Both the position numbers and the translations under genes were made by a program. Positions 15,555-23,190 of a stretch of DNA of 24,390 nt are shown in pieces. The notes below the pieces were generated by a model. The model did not search any database. It had not been told where the DNA came from and saw only the letters and a list, made by a program, of their open reading frames with translations. Where the stretch lies: the NCBI GenBank assembly GCA_031551635.1, contig JAVBNH010000012.1, forward strand, positions 1 to 24,390. The letters are read 5' to 3'. The stretch's first letter is position 1. Each line of letters begins with the position of its first letter. Origin of the DNA: JAVBNH01 sp031551635. GTDB taxonomy: Bacteria > Bacillota > Clostridia > Oscillospirales > Acutalibacteraceae.

Positions 15555-16579
15555 TGTATACCCGTATTTTAAAACCTTTTGAGGATAAAAACGCAATAAG
15601 CGAGGCTGCCGAAATTTTAAAGAACGGCGGTCTTGCGGCTATACCTACCGAAACGGTTTACGGTCTCGCGGCAAACGCGCTTGACGCTCAGGCTGTAAGT
15701 CGGATTTTTGAGGCTAAGGGGAGACCCTCCGACAATCCGCTTATTGTTCACATCAGTGATTTTAATGATATATACGAAATAGCCGAAACCGGCGGCGACA
15801 AAAGAGTGAAAATGCTTGCCGAGGCTTTTTGGCCCGGTGCTCTGACCATGGTATTGCCGAAGAAGGACATTATCCCCGGCATTGTGAGCGGAAATCTCCC
15901 GACTGTCGGGGTGCGTATGCCATCTCATAATATCGCGAGAGAAATTATCCGCGCCTGCGCTCTTCCGCTTGCCGCGCCTTCGGCGAATATTTCCGGCTTT
16001 CCCAGCCCTGTCGCATTCGAGCATGTTTTTGACGACATGAACGGGCGGGTGGAGGCTATTGTTGACGGCGGCGATTGTGAAATAGGTCTTGAGTCGACAG
16101 TTTTGTCCCTCTGCTCTGAAACCGCTGTAATCCTGCGTCCCGGCGGCGTCACTCTTGATATGATAAGCCGGATTATCGGAAAAACGGAGGTTCATGCTTC
16201 CGCACTTCAGCCGATAGAGACGCATACCGAAGCCGCGTCACCGGGCATGAAATATAAGCATTATTCCCCGAAAGCAAAAATAACCGTTGTAAAAGCAACG
16301 CTTCCGCAGTTTATAGAATATGTGAAGGCTAATATGTGTGATTCAGCGGCGGTCTTATGCTTTGAGGGTGAGCAGGAAAAAATGCCCTGCGCTGCTATTA
16401 GCTTCGGCAGTGAGAAGGATTACAGCGAGCAGGCAAGGCGGCTTTTTTCCGCGTTGCGTGAGCTTGATTTGCTCGAAGCGCGGCGAGTTTATGCCCGCTG
16501 TCCCTCGAGCGAGGGAATTGGGCTGGCGGTTTGCAATAGGCTCTTCCGCGCCGCAGGCTTTGATGTAATAAATTCATAA
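15554..16579 (+). CDS. tsaC: L-threonylcarbamoyladenylate synthase, TsaC/Sua5 type
   Basis: 341 residues with two domains. The YrdC catalytic domain is at about 10-195 (AAIPTETVYGLAANA, KGRPSDNPLIVHI, PSANISGFPSP), and a Sua5 C-terminal domain at about 225-341 is introduced by SPGMKYKHYSPKAKI. It makes threonylcarbamoyl-AMP from threonine, bicarbonate and ATP, the first step of the t6A37 modification of tRNAs reading ANN codons. The long two-domain form corresponds to yeast Sua5 and B. subtilis YwlC rather than E. coli TsaC. It overlaps prfA by one base. The association of prfA with ywlC is common in Firmicutes and links two translation-fidelity functions. Confidence 0.95.
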   Translation: MYTRILKPFEDKNAISEAAEILKNGGLAAIPTETVYGLAANALDAQAVSRIFEAKGRPSDNPLIVHISDFNDIYEIAETGGDKRVKMLAEAFWPGALTMVLPKKDIIPGIVSGNLPTVGVRMPSHNIAREIIRACALPLAAPSANISGFPSPVAFEHVFDDMNGRVEAIVDGGDCEIGLESTVLSLCSETAVILRPGGVTLDMISRIIGKTEVHASALQPIETHTEAASPGMKYKHYSPKAKITVVKATLPQFIEYVKANMCDSAAVLCFEGEQEKMPCAAISFGSEKDYSEQARRLFSALRELDLLEARRVYARCPSSEGIGLAVCNRLFRAAGFDVINS

Positions 16580-16593
16580 AATTGGAGGACGCC

Positions 16594-17193
16594 ATGGGAA
16601 GAAAACCAATTGCCGGACTGACCGGACCGACAGGCGCGGGGAAGGGTTTTGTTTCGGCAGAGCTTCAAAAACACGGCTGCGCCGTTATAGACTGTGACGC
16701 TATCAGCCGCGAGATTTATCTTCCCGGCAGCAGGGTTCTCGAAAAACTCTGTGAGAGCTTTTCGCCGGAAATTCTCAATGAGGACGGCACTCTCGACAGA
16801 AAAAAGCTGGCGCATTTAGCTTTTTCCGACAGTGAAAAAACCGCGCTCCTAAACGAAATAACCCACGGCGAAATTCTGAAAGTCGCCGGAACACGGGCGA
16901 TGAAAGCAGTGAGCGAGGGCAGAGCGGCAATTATAGACGCGGCTGCGCTTTTTGAAAGCGGAATGTATAAGTCGTTTGACTTTAATATCGCTGTATTGGC
17001 GCCGCTTGAGAAAAGACTTGAGCGCGTTCTCTCGAGAGATAATATTAGCATGGACTCAGCGTTTGAGAGGATAAATGCTCAGAAGGACGATGATTTTTAC
17101 ATATCCCGCGCGGATTTTGTTATACATAATTATGAGCCGTATATACTTGAGGAGGAGCTCATGCCGGTTTTGCGGAGAATTGATACATTTTAA
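16594..17193 (+). CDS. coaE: Dephospho-CoA kinase
   Basis: 199 residues from ATG at 16594. An earlier in-frame TTG at 16582 overlaps the strong ribosome binding site TTGGAGG and can be set aside. CoaE phosphorylates the 3'-hydroxyl of dephospho-CoA with ATP, the last step of CoA synthesis. The P-loop reads GLTGPTGAGKG (8-18), a variant of the usual GLTGGIGSGKS. D33 and D35 of VIDCDAISREIY fit the substrate-binding and catalytic aspartate region. The core and LID parts (LNEITHGEIL..., ERVLSRDNIS) are complete. It sits 14 bases after tsaC and 19 before the lytic transglycosylase gene. Confidence 0.92.
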   Translation: MGRKPIAGLTGPTGAGKGFVSAELQKHGCAVIDCDAISREIYLPGSRVLEKLCESFSPEILNEDGTLDRKKLAHLAFSDSEKTALLNEITHGEILKVAGTRAMKAVSEGRAAIIDAAALFESGMYKSFDFNIAVLAPLEKRLERVLSRDNISMDSAFERINAQKDDDFYISRADFVIHNYEPYILEEELMPVLRRIDTF

Positions 17194-17212
17194 AAGAAGA
17201 AGGTTTGGTTTT

Positions 17213-17854
17213 TTGAGCAACGAGAGAGAAAATATAAATAAAAAAGCTGTTATAAAAAGATTGTTAATTTTGTCATGCCTGTGTATAATAATACTTGCGA
17301 TGGCTCTTTCGCTTTCATATGCGAATATACTGAAAAAGAGCGCACCCCTTGCTTACGAAGATTTGGTTGACAAATATTCATCGGAATATTCTGTTGACAA
17401 GGCGTTAATTTATGCCGTTATGAAAACCGAAAGCGGTTTTGATGCCGACGCTGTTTCTGTTGATAACGCAATGGGGCTTATGCAGATAACCGGCGAAACT
17501 TTTGAATGGCTGCAGACAAAAACAAAAGAAAAACTGAGCGAGGACGAGCTTTTTAAACCCGAAATAAACATAAAATACGGTGCTTATTTTTTAAAGCTTC
17601 TCGCGAATGATTTCAGCGAGCGGGACAGTATGCTGGCGGCATATAACGCGGGCATTACGCGCGTCAAGGGCTGGCTGCGGGACTCGCAGTATTCCGACGA
17701 CGGAAAGAGCCTTAAAAATATACCGATTTCCGAGACGAATTATTATGTAATAAAGGTTAATAACGCCATAGAGCTGTATGAACGGATTTATAATTTTTCA
17801 TCAAGCAGCGCGGCGGTCAATACACGTTCAAACATGGATATACTATTTAACTGA
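17213..17854 (+). CDS. Membrane-anchored lytic transglycosylase, GH23 (SLT domain)
   Basis: 213 residues from TTG at 17213, with AAGAAGG 9 bases upstream. A much longer frame reaching back into coaE is open by chance. One N-terminal membrane segment (about 15-35) anchors an extracellular SLT domain (about 52-200). Catalytic E73 lies in VMKTESGFD, followed by the family motifs AMGLMQIT, NIKYGAYFL, AAYNAG and ETNYYVIKV. Such enzymes cleave the MurNAc-GlcNAc bond of peptidoglycan with 1,6-anhydro formation. The protein resembles YjbJ-type Firmicute transglycosylases. It lies in the housekeeping operon after coaE, an arrangement often seen in Clostridia. Confidence 0.93.
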   Translation: MSNERENINKKAVIKRLLILSCLCIIILAMALSLSYANILKKSAPLAYEDLVDKYSSEYSVDKALIYAVMKTESGFDADAVSVDNAMGLMQITGETFEWLQTKTKEKLSEDELFKPEINIKYGAYFLKLLANDFSERDSMLAAYNAGITRVKGWLRDSQYSDDGKSLKNIPISETNYYVIKVNNAIELYERIYNFSSSSAAVNTRSNMDILFN

Positions 17855-17869
17855 AAGGGGCAAAATATT

Positions 17870-19267
17870 ATGGCGGAAAAAACAGCGGCAGATCTTAGAA
17901 AAGAGGAGCTTTTTATTACCACAAAGAGCGCCTGTCATATTATCAGCAGTGAGGAAATTGAAAAGGCAGATAAATTTTGCGAGGAGTATAAGAAGTTTCT
18001 CGACGCGGCAAAAACCGAAAGAGAAGCAGTGATTTATTTTGAAAATCTGGCAAAAAGCAAGGGCTTCAGTGAATTTGATTCCGGGAAGAAATATCAAAGC
18101 GGAAGCAAAGTTTATGTAAATAACAGAGGTAAGGCAATTATGCTAGCCGTTATCGGTAAGAAAAGCATAGCTGAAGGCGTGAGGATTTCCGCCGCCCATG
18201 TCGATTCGCCGCGAATTGACCTCAAGCCAAACCCCCTTTATGAGCAAAACGAGCTTGCTCTTTTTAAAACACACTATTACGGCGGCATAAAAAAATATCA
18301 GTGGACAGCGGTTCTGCTTGCTCTGCACGGTGTGATTATAAAAAAAGACGGTACAAAAATCACGGTCTGCGTCGGCGAAAATGACGATGAACCAAAGTTC
18401 ATCATAACCGATTTGCTGCCGCATCTAGGGAAGGCTCAGATGGATAGAAAACTGTCAGAGGGCATAAAGGGTGAGGAACTGAATATCCTTGTGGGCAGCC
18501 GCCCCTTCCGTGACGATGAGAGCGCGAAGGCTGTCAAGCTCAATATAATGAATATACTCAATGAGAAATATGGCATTATAGAAAGCGACTTCCTGAGTGC
18601 TGAGCTTGAGATTGTACCCTGCTCAAAGGCAAGCGACATAGGCTTTGACAGAAGTCTCATCGGCTCCTACGGTCATGACGACAGGGTCTGCGCCTACACA
18701 AGCGCGATGGCTCTTTTTGAAAAGGAAAACCCTGAATACACCTGTTTGTGCGTCCTCACCGACAAGGAGGAGACTGGCAGTGATGGGAATACAGGGCTTA
18801 ATTCTTCCTATATGAAATATTTTATCAGTGATTTGGCGGCGATGGAGGGCGTCGCAGCCCACAAGGTTCTCAGCCGCAGCAAATGCTTATCCGCTGATGT
18901 TAACGCCGCGTTTGACCCGACTTTCCCTGATGTGCTTGAGAAGCAGAATTCGGCATACATTAATAAGGGTGTTGTCGTCACGAAATATACCGGCTCGCGC
19001 GGAAAGGGCGACACCTCAGACGCCAGCGCTGAATTTATGGCGGAAATCAGAAAGATGCTTGACGACGCGGGTGTAGTATGGCAGGTCGGAGAGCTCGGCA
19101 AGGTTGACGAGGGCGGCGGCGGAACTGTCGCGAAATATATCGCGAACCTTGACGTTGACGTAGTTGATGTCGGCGTTCCGGTGCTGTCAATGCATGCGCC
19201 GGTTGAGGTAGTCTCAAAAATCGACACATATATGGCTTACAGGGCTTTCGCTGAGTTTATGGTTTAA
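17870..19267 (+). CDS. apeA: M18 family aminopeptidase
   Basis: 465 residues, standard length. It is a cytoplasmic two-zinc metalloaminopeptidase that removes N-terminal residues, often acidic ones, from peptides. The expected metal ligands and catalytic residues are visible: H110 and D112 in AAHVDSPRIDLKP, D270 in GSYGHDDRV, E300/E301 in DKEETGSDG, D343 in SADVNAAFDP and H442 in SMHAPVEVVS. The sequence after the first histidine (KPNPLYE, KTHYYGGIKKYQW) is that of the type named probable aminopeptidase 1. The ribosome binding site is AAGGGG. It is separated by 15 bases from the transglycosylase and 17 from the serine hydrolase gene. Confidence 0.95.
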   Translation: MAEKTAADLRKEELFITTKSACHIISSEEIEKADKFCEEYKKFLDAAKTEREAVIYFENLAKSKGFSEFDSGKKYQSGSKVYVNNRGKAIMLAVIGKKSIAEGVRISAAHVDSPRIDLKPNPLYEQNELALFKTHYYGGIKKYQWTAVLLALHGVIIKKDGTKITVCVGENDDEPKFIITDLLPHLGKAQMDRKLSEGIKGEELNILVGSRPFRDDESAKAVKLNIMNILNEKYGIIESDFLSAELEIVPCSKASDIGFDRSLIGSYGHDDRVCAYTSAMALFEKENPEYTCLCVLTDKEETGSDGNTGLNSSYMKYFISDLAAMEGVAAHKVLSRSKCLSADVNAAFDPTFPDVLEKQNSAYINKGVVVTKYTGSRGKGDTSDASAEFMAEIRKMLDDAGVVWQVGELGKVDEGGGGTVAKYIANLDVDVVDVGVPVLSMHAPVEVVSKIDTYMAYRAFAEFMV

Positions 19268-19284
19268 CAAATGGGGGCTTTTTT

Positions 19285-20394
19285 TTGAAAAAGAGCAATA
19301 GAACGCTTGTTATTGTCTGCTCGATTCTTGCTGTTTGTCTTTTTTCAGCAGGTGCTTTTCATGCTTTTTCCTCATATAAAGCCAAGCAGACGGCGCTGCT
19401 GAATGAGCAGCTTCCTACAATGACCCTTGAAGAAATGATTGAGTATACCTCTCGAGGAGAAAAGGACGCAAGAATCACGGTTGGTATACTGAAGGACGGC
19501 AAGTCAAGCTACACTGTTTACGGTGAAAACGGTGAGGTTTTGCCATTGCAAAGTCCTACATATGAAATCGGCTCTATTACAAAAACCTTCACCGCTGCTC
19601 TGCTCTTTAAGGCAATCGGCGAAGGTAGAATCAGTCTTGATGACAGAATCGACAAGTATCTTGAGCTGCCCGAGAGGGCTTATTACCCGACTGTCAGGCG
19701 GCTGGTGACACATACCGCGGGTTATAAGGCGCAGTACATCACCCCTGCGCTTATTGCGAAATTTCTGACCGGTCAGAATCCGCTTTACGGCTATTCGCAG
19801 GAGCAGCTCATAAAGCAAATCGGTGATATAGAGCTTGAGGATAAAGACTATCCGTTTGAATATTCCAATCTGGGAATATCTGTTATTGGAGTAGTTCTCT
19901 CAAGGATTTATAGTCAAAGCTACGCGACACTGATGGAGGAGTTCATTAAAAATGATTTAGGGCTTGACAATACGAGGGTTCTCGGCGAGCCGAAGGATTT
20001 CCGAAAATACTGGGCGTGGAAGGAGGATGACGGTTATCTCTCCTGCGGTGCAATCAAGTCGAGCATCACTGACATGCTTGAATACGCCTCGATTTTGATG
20101 GATGCCCCGCCGGATTATCTCGCTGCGCCTCAGGAAAAGCTCACCGAAACAAAGCAAGGCGGCAATGAACTTCAGAATTTACATATGGAAGGCATCGGCG
20201 CGACATGGTTTCTTGACGAGGTTAATAATATCACTTATCACGGCGGCGGCACAGACCACTTTAACAGCTATCTGGGCTTTAATAAGGAAAAGCAGACCGC
20301 TGTCGTAGTGCTAGCTAATTTTAAAATGCAGCACAGGATTTCAGCCTCAACCATGGGAATAAAATGTCTGGTACAAGAATTAAACAAGAATTGA
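19285..20394 (+). CDS. Serine hydrolase, beta-lactamase/PBP4* family, membrane-anchored
   Basis: 369 residues starting at TTG, with a GGGGGC ribosome binding site. An N-terminal hydrophobic helix (about 8-28) is a signal anchor, so the enzyme is extracytoplasmic. The class C-like active site is present: S97-I-T-K100 in YEIGSITKTFTA, Y193-S-N195 in FEYSNLGIS and the third motif HGGGTDHFNSYLG at 319. This fold includes D-Ala carboxypeptidases, esterases and AmpC. The sequence alone does not tell which activity it has, and being part of a housekeeping operon argues against a resistance enzyme. It may act on peptidoglycan peptides, fitting the transglycosylase two genes upstream. It is the last gene before a new promoter. 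Confidence 0.9.
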   Translation: MKKSNRTLVIVCSILAVCLFSAGAFHAFSSYKAKQTALLNEQLPTMTLEEMIEYTSRGEKDARITVGILKDGKSSYTVYGENGEVLPLQSPTYEIGSITKTFTAALLFKAIGEGRISLDDRIDKYLELPERAYYPTVRRLVTHTAGYKAQYITPALIAKFLTGQNPLYGYSQEQLIKQIGDIELEDKDYPFEYSNLGISVIGVVLSRIYSQSYATLMEEFIKNDLGLDNTRVLGEPKDFRKYWAWKEDDGYLSCGAIKSSITDMLEYASILMDAPPDYLAAPQEKLTETKQGGNELQNLHMEGIGATWFLDEVNNITYHGGGTDHFNSYLGFNKEKQTAVVVLANFKMQHRISASTMGIKCLVQELNKN

Positions 20395-20474
20395 TTTATT
20401 CATCATTACTTAAAAAGCCGGTAATGGTGAAATATTCTTTATGCTTTCAAAGCATATATTTGCATTAAATGCTA

Positions 20475-20502
20475 TTGACATAGAAATTCCATATGTTATT
20501 AT
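20475..20502 (+). promoter_or_regulatory. Promoter of the dockerin protein gene
   Basis: A perfect -35 TTGACA (20475-20480), 16-base spacer and a TG-extended -10 TATTAT (20497-20502). The ribosome binding site AAGGGAG follows at 20521, then ATG at 20535. A small palindrome, ATGCTTT-C-AAAGCAT (20441-20455), lies upstream, without a T run. Confidence 0.75.
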
Positions 20503-20534
20503 AGACATACAATAATTTTTAAGGGAGATTTATA

Positions 20535-21098
20535 ATGAAATTGAAAAAATTTGCGGCTTTTCTTTTTGCTTTTATTCTTACTTCTTTATGTTTCATTTCA
20601 CTTCCTCTCAATGCCCGTGCAAGCGACCATTATATGTACTACTTATATCCCGCGGAGAATGAAGACGAATCGAATGTTATTTTTCTTGAAGGCAGTGTAA
20701 AAGTATCTGAGCTTCGATTTATCATAGAGGAAGGGCTCGAATTTGATATTGACTGGGAAACAGACAGCTATATTGTTGACCTTGACAACAAAGAACTGAG
20801 CCGAAATGATCTGGTGCCAAACGCCTCTTATGTTGTGGCTTGCGACGCTGAGTTTAGCTACGATTTTATTATTATTGTCAGCGGTGACGTGAATCGTGAC
20901 GGTGTAGTCACAGCTACCGACGCGCGAATGGTTCTGAGATATTCCGCCGGACTTGAAAGCTTCGATGATTTCCAGCTTTCAGCCTCATATGCCAATGAGG
21001 ATGATGAAATTACAGCTGCTGACGCGAGAACTGTTTTAAGAGTCTCTGCCGGTCTTGATGTTTTTTATTGGCAAACCGAAGAAGCTTGGGAAGAATGA
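20535..21098 (+). CDS. Secreted protein with a C-terminal type I dockerin-like domain
   Basis: 187 residues. A signal peptide (about 1-29, ending NARA-S) is followed by an unrecognised acidic domain of about 85 residues. A duplicated dockerin region occupies 117-176. The first repeat, GDVNRDGVVTATDARMVLR, has the full calcium-loop pattern D.N.DG....DA. The second, ANEDDEITAADARTVLR, has lost the first aspartate and the glycine. No enzyme domain is attached. Dockerins bind cohesins in cellulosomes, but many Ruminococcaceae carry dockerin-like modules on small secreted proteins with no known cohesin, and no cohesin is seen here. The gene has its own promoter and stands alone. Confidence 0.85.
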   Translation: MKLKKFAAFLFAFILTSLCFISLPLNARASDHYMYYLYPAENEDESNVIFLEGSVKVSELRFIIEEGLEFDIDWETDSYIVDLDNKELSRNDLVPNASYVVACDAEFSYDFIIIVSGDVNRDGVVTATDARMVLRYSAGLESFDDFQLSASYANEDDEITAADARTVLRVSAGLDVFYWQTEEAWEE

Positions 21099-21169
21099 AA
21101 TAAATAAAATATCAATCCTTAAAGCCTTTGCCCATGTAACCCATGACTGAAAAAAATAAAAAATAGGTA

Positions 21170-21198
21170 TTGCATTTTGATTTCACTTGTGATATAAT
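21170..21198 (+). promoter_or_regulatory. Promoter of rplS
   Basis: -35 TTGCAT (21170-21175), 17-base spacer and perfect -10 TATAAT (21193-21198). Transcription would start near 21205, leaving a 5' leader of about 220 bases before rplS. Confidence 0.75.
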
Positions 21199-21204
21199 AC
21201 CTGA

Positions 21205-21427
21205 GCGTTCGTTTGCGAATGCGGTAAATTCCGGTTTACCGCTGAAATATTGACGAAAACACAGTTTTTGTTAAGATATATGCCGGGGAATTTTTTAAGT
21301 AAATTTTGCAGGCATAGTAGTTAGTGTTACGCAACGGTTGCATTAAAGCTGTCGGTCCTCTGTTATTTAATGAGCGTTTGTCGCTATAGAATGAACATGA
21401 ACGGCTGAAAAAAAATGGAGGTTCATT
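21205..21427 (+). promoter_or_regulatory. Structured rplS leader, candidate L19 autoregulatory RNA
   Basis: About 220 bases without a gene between promoter and rplS. Two hairpins share two bases and so compete: GCGTTCG-TTTG-CGAATGC (21205-21222) and GCGGTAAA-TTCCGG-TTTACCGC (21221-21242). A small one, AGCG/CGCT, is at 21373-21385. Near the start codon AATGAAC (21390-21396) can pair with GTTCATT (21421-21427). This would place the ribosome binding site GGAGG (21417-21421) inside or at the base of the stem. A ribosomal protein L19 leader is known upstream of rplS in Firmicutes (Rfam has a family for it). Whether this one belongs to it I cannot confirm by eye. Confidence 0.55.
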
Positions 21428-21769
21428 ATGGACGCGTTAAAATTGATTGCACAGGACTGCATTAAGGCAGACCCGCCGAAGATTGTCATCGGCGACACGG
21501 TTAAGGTTCACGTTAAAATTCGCGAGGGCGAAAGAGAAAGAGTTCAGATTTTTGAGGGCACTGTCATTGCCAGAAACGGCAGCGGCATCCACGAGACATT
21601 CACTGTTCGCAGGCTCTCTTACGGCGTAGGCGTGGAAAGGGTTTTCCCTCTTCATTCCCCCAATGTCGTGAAGCTTGATACCATCAGGCGCGGTAAAGTC
21701 CGCAGAGCTAAGCTCTACTATCTGCGCGGCAGAGTCGGCAAGAGCGCGAAGGTTAAGGAAAACATTTAA
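21428..21769 (+). CDS. rplS: 50S ribosomal protein L19
   Basis: 113 residues, standard length. L19 sits at the 30S-50S interface near the 16S rRNA. The hallmark stretches are all present: PPKIVIGDTVKVHVKI, the EGTVIARNGSGIHETFTVRR loop, GVGVERVFPLHSP and the basic C-terminus RGKVRRAKLYYLRGRVGKSA. It has a strong ribosome binding site (TGGAGG), its own promoter and terminator, and is not joined here to rpsP-rimM-trmD as in many bacteria. The downstream lepB-rbgA genes are its frequent neighbours in Firmicutes. Confidence 0.98.
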   Translation: MDALKLIAQDCIKADPPKIVIGDTVKVHVKIREGERERVQIFEGTVIARNGSGIHETFTVRRLSYGVGVERVFPLHSPNVVKLDTIRRGKVRRAKLYYLRGRVGKSAKVKENI

Positions 21770-21791
21770 TTTTTTCCAAAGACAAAATATC

Positions 21792-21826
21792 AGAGGGACG
21801 CTTTTTGTCCCTCTTTATTTTTTATT
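21792..21826 (+). terminator. Rho-independent terminator of rplS
   Basis: A perfect 8-bp stem, AGAGGGAC (21792-21799) and GTCCCTCT (21807-21814), with a 7-base loop, followed by TTATTTTTTATTTATT. It makes rplS a single-gene unit. Confidence 0.92.
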
Positions 21827-21849
21827 TATTTGTATAATTTGATTTTTAT

Positions 21850-21878
21850 TCATACTTTTGGCATAAATAAGGTATAAT
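21850..21878 (+). promoter_or_regulatory. Candidate promoter of the lepB-lepB-rbgA unit
   Basis: A perfect -10 TATAAT at 21873-21878 lies about 60 bases before the first lepB start. The -35 region at the correct distance (about 21850-21855) is weak. A TTGGCA at 21858 is too close to serve. The rplS terminator upstream means a promoter is required about here. Confidence 0.5.
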
Positions 21879-21936
21879 ATATAGTTTAAATGTAATATTT
21901 TCTCCTTTTATATAAATCAAGCTTGGAGTGTTGTTT

Positions 21937-22563
21937 TTGAATAATAATAATGAGTTTCCCGAAATAACCGAGAGTGAAGCTGTTAATGAGAGCGGTGCGA
22001 ATATATTCGAAAAAACAGAAATTCCGTCTGCGGAAGCAATTGAAAGCCTGTCGATTTCATCAATTGTATATGATGTATTTTCGTCTTTTATGACTGCGAT
22101 GATTATTGTTTGTGTGATGTTTACGTTTTTATTCAGGCTTGTCTGCGTTGACGGAGATTCGATGAAAAACACGCTGCACAACGGCGAATGGCTCATTATT
22201 TCTAATTTTTTCTATGAGCCGGAATACAAGGACATCATAATCGCCAGCCGCGAAATCAGTAACCAGAAGCCCATAGTAAAAAGGGTTATCGGTGTCGGCG
22301 GAGACGTTGTAGATATAGATTTCAACACGCATCAGGTAAAGGTTAACGGAGTAGTTCTAGAGGAGCCGTATATCGCGGAGCCGACCTCAAGAAAGGGTGA
22401 AACGGTTTTCCCGCTCACCGTACCCGAGGGTTATGTTTTTGTGATGGGCGACAACCGTAATAATTCGCTCGACAGCCGTTTCAGTGCTATAGGACTTATC
22501 AGCGAAAACAGACTGCTGGGTAAAACTGTGCTGAGGTTGAATCCCTTTGGGAAGGTTGACTAG
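21937..22563 (+). CDS. lepB: Type I signal peptidase, copy 1
   Basis: 208 residues from TTG at 21937, 8 bases after TTGGAG. The earlier GTG at 21928 overlaps that site. The twin gene downstream also starts TTG AAT AAT, which supports the choice. Signal peptidase I removes signal peptides from exported proteins at the outer face of the membrane. An acidic N-terminal tail of about 40 residues precedes one membrane helix (about 52-70). The Ser-Lys pair is S75 in GDSMKNTLHNGEW and K115 in IVKRVIGVGGD. GDNRNNSLDSR (171-181) is the last family box. The form is Gram-positive, with a single helix. It is about 80 percent identical to copy 2 over the shared part but has a longer N-terminal tail. Confidence 0.94.
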   Translation: MNNNNEFPEITESEAVNESGANIFEKTEIPSAEAIESLSISSIVYDVFSSFMTAMIIVCVMFTFLFRLVCVDGDSMKNTLHNGEWLIISNFFYEPEYKDIIIASREISNQKPIVKRVIGVGGDVVDIDFNTHQVKVNGVVLEEPYIAEPTSRKGETVFPLTVPEGYVFVMGDNRNNSLDSRFSAIGLISENRLLGKTVLRLNPFGKVD

Positions 22564-22608
22564 AGATTTTAAATTCCGACCAAGGAAGTAAATTTTGGGG
22601 TGTTTGTT

Positions 22609-23175
22609 TTGAATAATAAGGAGATTACCGATATTACTCAGAATGAAAATATCGAAAAACTGTCATTTGCATCGATTATGTACGAGTTTTTTTCAACTTT
22701 CATGACCGCGATGATTACAGTCTGTGTCGTATTCACCTTTTTCTTCAGGCTCGTGTGTGTTGACGGCGATTCGATGAAAAACACGCTTCATGACGGCGAA
22801 TGGCTGATTATTACGAGCTTTTACTATGAGCCGGAATACAAGGACATCATCATTGCCAGCCGGGAAATGACAAATGAACCCTCTATAGTAAAAAGAGTTA
22901 TCGGTGTCGGCGGCGATATCGTCGATATTGATTTTGACACGCATCAGGTGAAGGTTAACGGTATAGTCCTTGAGGAGCCGTATATCGCGGAACCGACCAC
23001 ATTGAAGGGCGAGACGGTTTTTCCGCTCACCGTACCCGAGGGTTATATCTTTGTGATGGGCGACAACCGTAATTTTTCGCTCGACAGCCGCTCTGCTGAA
23101 ATCGGTCTAATCAGCGAAAACAGGCTGCTGGGAAAAACCATACTGAGGTTGAATCCTTTCGGAAAAGTCGAATAG
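22609..23175 (+). CDS. lepB: Type I signal peptidase, copy 2
   Basis: 188 residues from TTG at 22609, after GGGGTG. The catalytic S55 (GDSMKNTLHDGEW), K95 (IVKRVIGVGGD) and GDNRNFSLDSR (151-161) are intact, so the enzyme should be active. It lies 45 bases after copy 1 and is clearly a tandem duplicate: whole stretches such as LEEPYIAEPT and KGETVFPLTVPEGY are identical. The difference is concentrated in the N-terminal tail, here only about 20 residues before the membrane helix. Paralogous signal peptidases usually overlap in substrate range. The gene ends 15 bases before rbgA. Confidence 0.94.
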   Translation: MNNKEITDITQNENIEKLSFASIMYEFFSTFMTAMITVCVVFTFFFRLVCVDGDSMKNTLHDGEWLIITSFYYEPEYKDIIIASREMTNEPSIVKRVIGVGGDIVDIDFDTHQVKVNGIVLEEPYIAEPTTLKGETVFPLTVPEGYIFVMGDNRNFSLDSRSAEIGLISENRLLGKTILRLNPFGKVE

Positions 23176-23190
23176 TGAGGTGGTCTTATA

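Noticed and set aside
15617..16225. 202-codon open frame on the minus strand inside tsaC
   Set aside because: It is a shadow of the YrdC domain coding sequence, with no family features.
17075..17212. Longer N-terminus for the lytic transglycosylase overlapping coaE
   Set aside because: It would overlap coaE by about 120 bases. A TTG at 17213 with a good ribosome binding site gives a normal signal-anchor protein.
19285..20394. Antibiotic-resistance beta-lactamase
   Set aside because: The active-site motifs are shared by many carboxypeptidases and esterases, and the operon is housekeeping; nothing points to resistance.
21099..21427. Riboswitch of a known metabolite class upstream of rplS
   Set aside because: I see no T-box, SAM, TPP or similar core motif. 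A ribosomal protein leader fits the gene better.
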